The position numbers and the translations under genes are program-made. Below, piece after piece: positions 26,616 through 33,592 of a stretch of DNA of 38,934 nt. The DNA lies in contig JAHJTW010000062.1 of NCBI GenBank assembly GCA_018829565.1, positions 1 to 38,934 on the forward strand. Direction: 5' to 3'. This stretch comes from a bacterium. Its GTDB lineage: Bacteria > Krumholzibacteriota > Krumholzibacteriia > LZORAL124-64-63. Below the pieces are notes generated by a model. That model made no database searches. It saw nothing but the letters and a program-made list of their open reading frames with translations, and was not told where the DNA came from. Every line of letters begins with the position of its first letter. Position 1 is the stretch's first letter.

Positions 26616-26784
26616 CCTGAAAGGACATCTTCTCGGCCGACAACTCATTCCAGCCAGAAAACCCTGCGATAAGGATTTGATTGCCTTGGAGTTACCCCCT
26701 CGACACAAGCCGCCCGCCGCGGGCCATGGAATTGCACAGGGGCAGGAGACCCAGATCCAGCCCATACCTCGACAGGGAATGTGC

Positions 26785-26813
26785 TTGACGAATGGACCGA
26801 TGGAACCGAAAAT
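26785..26813 (+). promoter_or_regulatory. Promoter of the NYN gene
   Basis: TTGACG (26785-26790), a 17-nt spacer, GAAAAT (26808-26813). The predicted start is near 26820, so the leader would contain the tandem hairpins before the NYN start. Confidence 0.45.
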
Positions 26814-26828
26814 CATGGCATGTCAACC

Positions 26829-26885
26829 CCGGCAGGTTCATTGAACTTGCCGGCCCCCTCCGGGTTGCGACCCGGAGGGTTTTTT
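26829..26885 (+). terminator. Tandem hairpins with intrinsic terminator in the NYN leader
   Basis: Hairpin 1: CCGGCAGGTTC (26829-26839), loop ATT, GAACTTGCCGG (26843-26853), with one G-U pair. Hairpin 2: CCCTCCGGGT (26856-26865), loop TGCG, ACCCGGAGGG (26870-26879), then six T (26880-26885), a textbook Rho-independent terminator. It ends 7 nt before the NYN ATG. Its 3' arm also carries the only Shine-Dalgarno-like GGAGGG. It could attenuate NYN expression or simply end an upstream transcript. Confidence 0.75.
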
Positions 26886-26892
26886 ATTGACC

Positions 26893-27531
26893 ATGAACCG
26901 AACCTGTTTCCTGGTCGATGGGTTCAATCTCTATCATTCCCTTCGCGCCGCCTCCGACGACCTGGGCGGCGCCTCTACCAAATGGCTTGATCTCCGGGCC
27001 CTGCTTCAGGCCTTCCTCCCTGCCCTTGGAAATCGAGCAAGCCTCCAGCGGATCTACTATTTTTCCGCCCTGGCCAACCACCTGGAAAAACGGCAACCCG
27101 GCCTGGTTGCACGGCACCAAGCCTATATCGAATGTCTTGAGCACCTGGGGATCGTTCCCGTTCTTGGCCGTTTCAAGCCGAAGTTGATCCGTTGTCATCA
27201 TTGCGGATGGGAATCCCGTCATTTCGAGGAGAAGGAAACCGATGTCGCCATTTCCATCAAACTCCTCGAAATTTTCCATGGGGATGAAGCCGACACGGTC
27301 GCCCTGGTCACCGGGGACACCGACCTTGCTCCCGCCGTTCGCCGATCCAAGATCCTATTCCCGGAAAAGCAGGTCTGGTTCCTGTTCCCCTACAAGCGGA
27401 GAAATAACGAACTGGCCCGGATTGCTGACGGTCACTGTTCCATCAGGAAGGAGCGATATCTTCAGCATCAATTCCCCCCTAGAATGTGTTCAGCATCCGG
27501 GAAGATCCTGAGGAAACCGGAAGTCTGGTAG
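26893..27531 (+). CDS. NYN-domain ribonuclease-like protein
   Basis: A 212-aa protein from the ATG at 26893. It has the PIN/NYN fold acids: D9 in 'FLVDGFNLYHS', D117 in 'EKETDVAISIKLLE' and D142/D144 in 'LVTGDTDLAPAV'. A small zinc-binding-like CHHCG (101-105) precedes 'ESRHFEEKETDV'. This layout is usual for LabA/limkain-like NYN proteins. It likely cleaves RNA with a metal-dependent centre. No antitoxin gene is adjacent. Expression may be limited by the terminator in its leader. Confidence 0.82.
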   Translation: MNRTCFLVDGFNLYHSLRAASDDLGGASTKWLDLRALLQAFLPALGNRASLQRIYYFSALANHLEKRQPGLVARHQAYIECLEHLGIVPVLGRFKPKLIRCHHCGWESRHFEEKETDVAISIKLLEIFHGDEADTVALVTGDTDLAPAVRRSKILFPEKQVWFLFPYKRRNNELARIADGHCSIRKERYLQHQFPPRMCSASGKILRKPEVW

Positions 27532-27540
27532 CCGATTCCC

Positions 27541-27600
27541 GGCCCTCTTTACCCCGGTTCATTCCTGCGGTAAAATCTCTCCGAATTCCAACGCGTTAAC
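27541..27600 (+). repeat. Duplicated promoter segment, orphan copy
   Basis: TTTACC (27548-27553), 17-nt spacer, TAAAAT (27571-27576), then CCGAATTCCAACGCGTTA. It nearly matches 28371-28430, which drives the NERD-helicase gene. Here it points into non-coding sequence. Confidence 0.65.
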
Positions 27601-27620
27601 CTGCGCTCCTCCAGCGGGGT

Positions 27621-27644
27621 GCGTTATCGAGTTCCGTATAGCGC
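27621..27644. promoter_or_regulatory. Orphan XRE-type operator-like palindrome
   Basis: GCGTTAT (27621-27627), a 10-nt centre and ATAGCGC (27638-27644) form a 7-bp inverted repeat with one mismatch. The core TTATCGAGTTCCG equals the reverse complement of part of the nested palindrome at 14664-14682. No XRE gene is adjacent. Confidence 0.35.
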
Positions 27645-27710
27645 AACAGAATGAAACCCGGCCATGCCCAGCGCCAGCCACCACCACCGCCAGCCCCCCG
27701 GGGGACCCCG

Positions 27711-27763
27711 AGGTGGTCGCAGATTCGACCACCTGGGTCACCCTCATGCCCGTAGTTCGTCAA
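27711..27763. repeat. R3 palindromic repeat, copy b
   Basis: AGGTGGTCGCAGATT, then CGACCACCTGGGTCACC. The inverted repeat is 8 bp per arm. It matches copy a at 26562 in the same orientation and is preceded by a C6G5 palindrome. Confidence 0.6.
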
Positions 27764-27770
27764 CCTTGGA

Positions 27771-27998
27771 CTACCTGCTCTTACCGCCTTGCTTCCAGAC
27801 CATGTCCAGCCGCCGGCCTGATTGAGCGCAATCCCGCAAGTACAGGTTGATGAGGGTCTGGTAGGGGATGCCCGTCTCCTCGGCCATCTGCTTGAAGTAG
27901 GCGATCGTGCCTTCATCCAGGCGGATGGTCACCTGCTTCTTCAGGCGGTCGGCATAGGGGTTCTTCTTCCCCTCGATGAAATCGTAATTCTTTCTCAT
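27771..27998 (-). CDS. brnA: BrnA antitoxin
   Basis: A 75-aa protein. The ATG at 27998 overlaps the stop of the brnT relic (ATGA). It contains the BrnA signature: 'DRLKKQVTIRLDEGTIAYFK', then 'QMAEETGIPYQTLINLYLRD'. This is a ribbon-helix-helix protein that binds and silences BrnT and represses the operon. Length is normal. With its toxin broken, it is now probably an orphan. Confidence 0.85.
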   Translation of the reverse strand: MRKNYDFIEGKKNPYADRLKKQVTIRLDEGTIAYFKQMAEETGIPYQTLINLYLRDCAQSGRRLDMVWKQGGKSR

Positions 27999-28194
27999 GG
28001 TTTCCACATCCCGTACTGGGCCCGCTCTTTCCGCGTTGCCTTCCGGGCTGAATAGATGCGGATGAGCCCGGATCGGGAATCACCCGGGCATTTTCATCCG
28101 TGAACACGGTTACGGCCTCTTCGAAGGCGACCCCGTGCTTTTCGAAGTTGCCCCTAGCCTTGTTTTCATCCCAACCAAAGTGCAGGTCTGCCAT
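27995..28194 (-). pseudogene. brnT: brnT toxin, internally deleted and frameshifted
   Basis: The ATG at 28194 opens a good BrnT N-terminus: 'FGWDENKARGNFEKHGVAFE', then EAVTVFTDENARVIPDP. After this the frame loses similarity. In another frame the true BrnT C-terminus is present, 'LIRIYSARKATRKERAQY' then GMWKP and a TGA that overlaps brnA in the normal way. About 35 central residues, including part of the toxin's beta-sheet, are missing. The gene is thus inactivated by an internal deletion that also shifted the frame. Confidence 0.85.
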
Positions 28195-28199
28195 CTTCC

Positions 28200-28228
28200 A
28201 TTATACCTACATTGTAGTTACAAAACAA
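28200..28228 (-). promoter_or_regulatory. Promoter and operator of the brnTA locus
   Basis: Minus-strand TTGTTT (28228-28223), a 17-nt spacer and TATAAT (28205-28200), a perfect -10 box only 6 nt before the brnT ATG, predicting a leaderless mRNA. The inverted repeat CTACA-T-TGTAG (28207-28217) lies in the spacer, a suitable BrnA operator. Confidence 0.6.
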
Positions 28229-28377
28229 GATTGAATGTGAAAGGCCCCCACTATCCGGAGCCGGGAATCCCAATGATGCTGGTTCCACTTTGGTCGTCGG
28301 CAGGCGGCGCTGCCAGGGGTCCGTGTGCCGCTCCTTTGCAAGGGATGCGCCGTCCTGCCGGCCACTGCCGGTCCTCC

Positions 28378-28406
28378 TTTACCCCACCCCCCTCCTGCGG
28401 TACAAT
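28378..28406 (+). promoter_or_regulatory. Promoter of the NERD-helicase operon
   Basis: TTTACC (28378-28383), 17-nt spacer, TACAAT (28401-28406). The segment from 28371 to 28430 is duplicated at 27541-27600. The leader includes a C6G5 palindrome (28434-28444) just before the ATG at 28454. Confidence 0.6.
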
Positions 28407-28453
28407 CTCCCCGAATTCCAACGCGTTAGCCCACCCCCCGGGGGACACCCGCC

Positions 28454-30145
28454 ATGGCCCGCATTATCCCCGAAGTCTTTGACGAGGCCACCGCCAGCGC
28501 CGCCGAGCGCACGCTGTTCTATGCGCTGCAGGACGGGCTGGATCGCGGCTGGACCGTCATCCACGCCCTCAGCTGGACCGACGGCCGCGGACGCTTCCTC
28601 AAGCAGGGCGAGTGCGACTTCGTGGTGGTGCATCCGGAGCGCGGGCTGCTCGCGGTGGAGGTCAAGTCGGGCGCCCCCCGCTACGACAACCGGCGCGGGG
28701 TGTGGGTGTACGACGACGGCCACACGCTGAAGGATCCGTTCGCCCAGGCGCGCGCATCGAGCCATCACCTGGGGCGGATCCTCCAGGAACGCGCCCCCGG
28801 CTGGGCCCGGGCCGGCCTGCCCTTCGGCTATGCGGTGGCCTTCCCCGACGCCCGCGACATCTCCGGCAACCTGCTGCCCGAGATGACTCCCGAGCTGATG
28901 CTGCTCGAGCCCGACCTCGGGCGCATCCAGCGCCGGCTCGAGGGTCTGCTCGAACGCTTCTGGGAGGCGACGGGCACGGCCTCGGCCGCGGCGATGCAGG
29001 AGGCGCTGGACGTCCTCCAGCCCGAATTCGGCCTGGTGGCGGGGCTGGGGCCCGGTCGCGACGACGTGCTGCGGCAGCAGGTGCGCCTGACCGAGGAGCA
29101 GATGCGCGCCCTGGACTTCATGGGACGAAACCGGCGCCTGCTGGTCCGCGGCGGGGCGGGCACCGGCAAGACCGTGCTGGTCTGCGAGCAGGCGCGGCGA
29201 GTGGCCCGGGGTGTGGCCGGGATCGGGCAGGACGTGCTCATCCTCTGCTTCAACAACAGCCTCGAAGGGCACCTGCAGGAGGTGATGGCGGGGAACGAGG
29301 CCGGCGGCCCCGGCGCGCAGGCCGGACGGATCGCCGTCCACACCTTCCACGGCCTGTGCCGGCGGATCGTCGAGGAGACCGGCGGCGGGCTGCCCGTCCC
29401 CGAGGACGGCGCCCGGCAGGGCGAGTTCTGGAACGAGACGCTGCCGGCCGAGGCCCTTGACCGGCTGGACCGGTGGCCGGTGCGGTTCGACGCCGTGCTG
29501 GTGGACGAGGCGCAGGATTTTTTGCCCGGCTGGTGGGTGCCGGTGGAGGGATTGCTGCGCGACGGGGCGTCCTCGCAGCTGCTGGTCGTCGGGGACGAGC
29601 GCCAGGACCTGTACCGGCGCGGCTTCGAGCTGCCGTTCACCGAGCCCGTGTGCGACCTGGAGCTGAACTGCCGCAACACCCGGCAGATCGCCCGGTGGGT
29701 GCATGCGGCGGCCGGTCTGCCCGAGCCGGCGGATCTGAACCGGCTGCCCGAGGGACCGGAGGTCGAGGTCATCGCGTTGAGCGATGCGGCCGGTGAGGCC
29801 GAGGCGGTGCGAAAGACCCTGCACCGGCTGATCCACGACGAGGGTGTGTCCTGCGAGAGGATCGCCATCCTGGGCAAGCACCGCATCACCAAGTCGTGCT
29901 TCGCCGAGCGGCGCAAGCTGGGCAACGTGACGGTGACGGCCGAGGGGGAGGATCCGGTGCCCGGGGCCGTGCGCTACGCGACCATCCACAAATTCAAGGG
30001 TCTGGAGGCGGATTGCGTGCTGCTGGTGGGGGTCGGGGAGCCCAGCGGGTACTTCACCCCCGAGGACGAGAAGCGGTTCCTGTACGTGGGCGGATCGCGG
30101 GCGAGGTGGGGGCTGGTGGTGTTCGAGAGGGAGGGTGTACAATGA
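28454..30145 (+). CDS. NERD-domain UvrD-like helicase
   Basis: A 563-aa protein. The N-terminal NERD nuclease-related domain (about 15-130) has 'KQGECDFVVVHPERGLLAVE', with D55 and E69-V-K71 as the PD-(D/E)XK-like site. A superfamily-1 helicase core follows: Walker A 'RGGAGTGKTVLV' (about 232-243), Walker B 'VDEAQDF' (about 350-356), motif IV/V region 'TIHKFKGLEADCVLLVG' (about 510-526) and motif VI-like 'FLYVGGSRARWGL'. NERD-helicases probably process DNA ends or foreign DNA; some lie in defence islands. The HIT gene starts 31 nt downstream, and the HNH gene follows. Confidence 0.83.
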   Translation: MARIIPEVFDEATASAAERTLFYALQDGLDRGWTVIHALSWTDGRGRFLKQGECDFVVVHPERGLLAVEVKSGAPRYDNRRGVWVYDDGHTLKDPFAQARASSHHLGRILQERAPGWARAGLPFGYAVAFPDARDISGNLLPEMTPELMLLEPDLGRIQRRLEGLLERFWEATGTASAAAMQEALDVLQPEFGLVAGLGPGRDDVLRQQVRLTEEQMRALDFMGRNRRLLVRGGAGTGKTVLVCEQARRVARGVAGIGQDVLILCFNNSLEGHLQEVMAGNEAGGPGAQAGRIAVHTFHGLCRRIVEETGGGLPVPEDGARQGEFWNETLPAEALDRLDRWPVRFDAVLVDEAQDFLPGWWVPVEGLLRDGASSQLLVVGDERQDLYRRGFELPFTEPVCDLELNCRNTRQIARWVHAAAGLPEPADLNRLPEGPEVEVIALSDAAGEAEAVRKTLHRLIHDEGVSCERIAILGKHRITKSCFAERRKLGNVTVTAEGEDPVPGAVRYATIHKFKGLEADCVLLVGVGEPSGYFTPEDEKRFLYVGGSRARWGLVVFEREGVQ

Positions 30146-30176
30146 TGCGGCGCAACGTCCACCCGGAGGATCCCGC

Positions 30177-30560
30177 ATGACCGACTGCCCCTTCTGCGTC
30201 GTGCCCGGATCGGCCGTCATCGCCCGGAACGAGCGTTTCCTGGCCCTGGCCGACGGGTTCCCGGTCTCGCCGGGGCACACCCTCATCGTCCCGGTGCGGC
30301 ACGCGGCCTCGTTCTTCGACCTGGACGACCGGGAACGGCAAGCGATGCTGGAGCTGGTGGGCGAGGTCAAGGCCATCCTCGAGGAGCGGCATCATCCGGC
30401 GGGATTCAACGTCGGCTGGAACGACGGCCCGGCGGCCGGACAGACCGTCATGCACTTCCACCTGCACGTGATCCCCAGGTACGAGGGGGACGTCGCCGAT
30501 CCGCGCGGGGGGATCCGCTGGATCTTCCCCGACCGGGCGCCCTACTGGGACGGGGCCTGA
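30177..30560 (+). CDS. HIT-family nucleotide hydrolase
   Basis: A 127-aa protein. The ATG at 30177 follows CCCGGAGGA. The active-site triad HFHLHV (H93, H95, H97) is intact, and the N-terminus 'CPFC' (4-7) is the zinc-type start of HinT/Fhit-like proteins. 'SPGHTLIVPVRHAASFFDL' is the standard nucleotide-binding strand. It hydrolyses or transfers from nucleoside monophosphate conjugates. The ending 'GGIRWIFPDRAPYW' matches a common HIT subfamily. A TACAAT box (30138-30143) may give it a second promoter. Confidence 0.9.
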   Translation: MTDCPFCVVPGSAVIARNERFLALADGFPVSPGHTLIVPVRHAASFFDLDDRERQAMLELVGEVKAILEERHHPAGFNVGWNDGPAAGQTVMHFHLHVIPRYEGDVADPRGGIRWIFPDRAPYWDGA

Positions 30561-30561
30561 C

Positions 30562-31611
30562 GTGGGCGCTGTGACGGCGGAATTCCAGATCGAGTTCCTG
30601 GGGTACCTGCAGAGGTTGCTGGACGAGGGGGGATTCACCGCCACCTACAAGTTCGCCCTCCTGATGGCCCTGGCGGATCTGGCGGTAGAGCTGGGGGACG
30701 ACGAGGGCGGCCCGCTGGAGATCACCTCGGAGCAGATCGCCCGCAAGTTCATCCTCTACTACAGCCGGCAGGCGCGGCCCTTCGTGCCCGCCGATCCGCA
30801 GGCCGGGGCGAGCATCCTGCACCAGAACACCGGGAAGCAGGCGGCGGTGGTGTCCGTGGTGGCCGAGGCGCAGTCCGAGTACTCCTGGCATGACGGCCAG
30901 ACGCCGAACCTGTTGCTGAAGGACGCTTCGCTGGTTTCGCGGGTGGCGGGGATCGTCCGGGTGATGCCCCTGTGGAAGCTCCAGACGCTCGGCGGGCAGG
31001 TGGTCGACTTCCTCTATCCCAACGCGGGGACGGGCCACGCCATCACCCTGCGTCCGGGGGTGGCTTTCTGTTTTCGCCGGTTCCACGGGATCGTCTACCG
31101 CCTGGCGCAGGACGGGTGGATCCGCCTGATCCGCGAGCGGAAACAGAACGCGGCGCTGCTGGGCGAGAAGATCGACCTGGGGGCGTTTCTGTTCGGGAGC
31201 GGGCGGGCCGACCTGTCGCCCTACCGGCCCCTGCTCATCGAACTGCAGAAGCGGCGGTGCTTCTACTGCGCCCGGGACCTCAAGACCAGCGAGGTGGACC
31301 ACTTCATCCCCTGGGCCCGGTACAGCATCGACCTTGGGCACAACTTCGTGCTGGCGTGCAAGGGGTGCAACAGCAGCAAGGGGGATCTGCTGGCGGGGCT
31401 GGAGTTTCTGGAGGCGTGGAAGCGGAGAAACGAGGACTGTGCCGTCACCATGCGGGAATACTTCCTCAACCATTCTTTACCTCATGACCTTCCTGGTACT
31501 TTGGGGATTGCCGATTGGGCCTATTCCACGACCTGGAGCTCACAGGGGGTTGTCTGGATTGGGGGGAAAAATGCCATCCCCATTCATTTGGCCGGCTTCA
31601 AGGGGAGTTGA
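30562..31611 (+). CDS. HNH endonuclease
   Basis: A 349-aa protein starting at a GTG 1 nt after the HIT stop (GTG 30571 is an alternative). The N-terminal two-thirds is helical ('TYKFALLMALADLAVELG'). The C-terminus holds an HNH of the zinc type: 'CFYCARDLKTSEVDHFIPWA' (about 233-252) and 'LACKGCNSSKGDLL' (about 264-277), with paired CxxC and the catalytic DH. The tail 'LPHDLPGTLGIADWAYS' with VVWIGG fits the usual end of this family, so the gene is complete. However, the last 45 codons are AT-richer than the rest, matching the next block. Confidence 0.82.
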   Translation: MGAVTAEFQIEFLGYLQRLLDEGGFTATYKFALLMALADLAVELGDDEGGPLEITSEQIARKFILYYSRQARPFVPADPQAGASILHQNTGKQAAVVSVVAEAQSEYSWHDGQTPNLLLKDASLVSRVAGIVRVMPLWKLQTLGGQVVDFLYPNAGTGHAITLRPGVAFCFRRFHGIVYRLAQDGWIRLIRERKQNAALLGEKIDLGAFLFGSGRADLSPYRPLLIELQKRRCFYCARDLKTSEVDHFIPWARYSIDLGHNFVLACKGCNSSKGDLLAGLEFLEAWKRRNEDCAVTMREYFLNHSLPHDLPGTLGIADWAYSTTWSSQGVVWIGGKNAIPIHLAGFKGS

Positions 31612-31804
31612 TTGTGGCCTTGAAGGGCGGCCCCAAGACCCAAGACAAGGCAAATTCTGAATAAATTGTATTTCCAGCTTGCCCCTGGATGAAACTAGTG
31701 CAATCGACCTTTGATCTGTCTTATAATCAACCCTCAAAACCTTTTGTACCATTTTGGATGGATTATTCGACCACAATAAACCCAAAGCCTGTTTGGAGGC
31801 ACCG
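31612..31804 (+). promoter_or_regulatory. Leader of the Zorya operon
   Basis: 193 AT-rich bases. It contains an inverted pair CTTCAAGG/CCTTGAAG (31600-31628, starting in the HNH gene's end) and a perfect -10 box TATAAT (31722-31727). No good -35 box is seen 16-18 nt upstream. Transcription would begin near 31734, about 70 nt before the zorA start. The operon appears to have its own promoter. Confidence 0.5.
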
Positions 31805-33592
31805 TTGTCATCCTTCATCGATTTCCTGATACAAGCAAAGGAATCCCCCATCACCTTCTGGTTTTCCGTCGTGATCGGGGCGTATTTCCTGTTTGAGTTA
31901 TTTCGCCATCTGCTCTTCAAGGTCCTCCCAATCAAAATCCACTTTGATAAAGCAACCAAGGTCCTCAATTCGAGGGTATCCGAGGGAAGGAAAGGTGGCG
32001 ATGCCCCTCCCCCAGTCATCAAGGGTCGGGATCTATTTCCTCGTTCAGGGAAACTGGCTCAACTTTGGACTCACTTTTCCACAGCTTGGTTCAAATCTGT
32101 TCCCAAGGGTGGATGTGATATCGGATCAGTGGACATCCACTCCTTTTTCACCATGGATGAATCCATAGGTGACCATTCCTATCTCCGGAAACTTGAAAGC
32201 ATTCCCGGAAGACTTCTGTCCCTTGGCATTTTAGGGACTTTTGTTGGACTCGCCTATGGCGTCAGTGGAATCTCAGGTGCAAGCGCGGGCGACAGCGACA
32301 AGATGATGACCGAAGTTCTCGGCCTAGTCAGTGGACTGAGCATCGCCTTCTTTACTTCCATTTTCGGGATCCTGTGCTCCCTACTATTCCAGTTTGGAGA
32401 AAAATCACTTGTCGGGAGAGCCACCTTTTCTCTCCTGGTTTTCCGTCGATCTGTCAAAGCACTTTATCCGGTGCTTGAACCTGAAAATGCTTTGGTAAAA
32501 ATCTCCGATTTCGCCGGGCAACAGGCAGATTCTCTTCGCACTCTGGAAAACGATCTTGCCGCAACACTCTCCGAGTCATTTGGGGGGGCAATACAGGAGC
32601 ACTTGACCCCCTTGATCGAGCAGATCCGTGAATCAGTGTCGCAGGCAACGGATTCCTCATCTCAACTTCAGCTCGATGGAATCAGTAAAATCATCGATGG
32701 TTTCCTGGACGGAATGCAGGAACAGATGGGCAATAATTTCCAGAAACTGGGGAGCGACATCCAAAATGCCTCGATGAACCTGGGGGAACTTTCCTCCAGA
32801 CTGGAAGCTGCAACGAAAAGCCAGGCCGACATCATGGAGCAAACAGCCCAAACAGCCGAGGTTCTTGAACGCCAATTGCCTGCTATGCTGGCCTTTGGAG
32901 ATAAACTAGACAGGGGGGCCGGACAGTTTCGGGAAGCCATCGAGGCCATCAGTTTGCTTGAGCAGGGAATGGCTGAAGGAACCAGAAAACTAGTCAAAAT
33001 CCAGGCGGAATCCGAAGGTCGGCTATCAGAGATTCTCAATCGCCTCGAGGAATCCTCGAAGCTTGTCGATTCAACCGCGGCGACACAAAACGAATCCCAG
33101 ATTCGCATGGAAAAGGCTTATAAAGAGGCTCTCGAATCATTTGAACATGGCGTGCGCGATGGATTAATCCAATCCCTCACAACTTTCGACAGCGTCCTGA
33201 GCGACATCCTTCAGCGATTCAGTGGAACGCTGGCCGACATGAAGGAGCAATACGACCATCTGAGCAAACATAGTCAGGCCCTCAAGGAAGGTGTGGAGCT
33301 CGCCTCGACCAAGATTGCGGAAAACCTCGTCGATGTCGGAGTTGCCTCGACCCAGGCCCACCTCCGGATCAAGGAACTTTCTGAAAGCTACTTGGAAAAT
33401 ACCAGCCAGGGAATTGCTGCCAGTACTGATGCCATAAAACATATGAGGAACGCAGCATCAGAAATTGCCCTTCATCTGCCCAGAATCCAGGAGGGGGTCG
33501 AAAAGCTGGCCATCAAGCTGGATGAGGTCACCAAAGATGAGGACTCCTCGGCTTCACGTGGCTTTCTGAGCAGGTTGCGGGGGGGACGATAG
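31805..33592 (+). CDS. zorA: ZorA, MotA/ExbB-like stator with long tail
   Basis: A 595-aa membrane protein. The TTG at 31805 is chosen because GGAGG lies 5 nt upstream; no in-frame ATG comes earlier than the first TM. Three TM helices are seen (about 16-38, 136-156, 171-196), the last two with the MotA/TolQ-like pattern 'IPGRLLSLGILGTFVGLAYG' and 'GLSIAFFTSIFGILCSLLFQ'. Residues 200-595 form a very long, helical, heptad-rich cytoplasmic tail, the hallmark of ZorA that transmits the signal to the effectors. With ZorB it forms a proton-driven membrane motor complex that senses phage infection. It overlaps zorB by 1 nt. Confidence 0.93.
   Translation: MSSFIDFLIQAKESPITFWFSVVIGAYFLFELFRHLLFKVLPIKIHFDKATKVLNSRVSEGRKGGDAPPPVIKGRDLFPRSGKLAQLWTHFSTAWFKSVPKGGCDIGSVDIHSFFTMDESIGDHSYLRKLESIPGRLLSLGILGTFVGLAYGVSGISGASAGDSDKMMTEVLGLVSGLSIAFFTSIFGILCSLLFQFGEKSLVGRATFSLLVFRRSVKALYPVLEPENALVKISDFAGQQADSLRTLENDLAATLSESFGGAIQEHLTPLIEQIRESVSQATDSSSQLQLDGISKIIDGFLDGMQEQMGNNFQKLGSDIQNASMNLGELSSRLEAATKSQADIMEQTAQTAEVLERQLPAMLAFGDKLDRGAGQFREAIEAISLLEQGMAEGTRKLVKIQAESEGRLSEILNRLEESSKLVDSTAATQNESQIRMEKAYKEALESFEHGVRDGLIQSLTTFDSVLSDILQRFSGTLADMKEQYDHLSKHSQALKEGVELASTKIAENLVDVGVASTQAHLRIKELSESYLENTSQGIAASTDAIKHMRNAASEIALHLPRIQEGVEKLAIKLDEVTKDEDSSASRGFLSRLRGGR

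Larger units (their letters stand above)
26277..26892. other. Intergenic region with R2, R3 and a leader
   Basis: 616 bp between divergent genes. It holds two tandem RCTACCATTTMTGC units (about 26375 and 26397), R2b, the R3a palindrome and the NYN gene promoter and structured leader. No coding sequence. Confidence 0.55.
27532..27770. other. Intergenic region: orphan promoter, operator-like site, R3
   Basis: 239 bp between the convergent NYN and BrnA genes. It holds a copy of the helicase-gene promoter (27541-27600), an operator-like palindrome (27621-27644), a C6G5 palindrome (27694-27704) and R3b (27711-27763). The promoter has no gene behind it. Confidence 0.5.

Noticed and set aside
27831-28194. 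Reading the 93-codon brnT frame as an intact gene
   Set aside because: Its second half is an out-of-frame translation of brnT and brnA sequence, so the gene is a pseudogene.
30138-30143. TACAAT as a separate promoter for the HIT gene
   Set aside because: No matching -35 box; it overlaps the end of the helicase gene. Mentioned only as a possibility.
31756-31804. N-terminal extension of ZorA from the earlier TTG at 31754
   Set aside because: No ribosome site there, whereas GGAGG lies 5 nt before the TTG at 31805.
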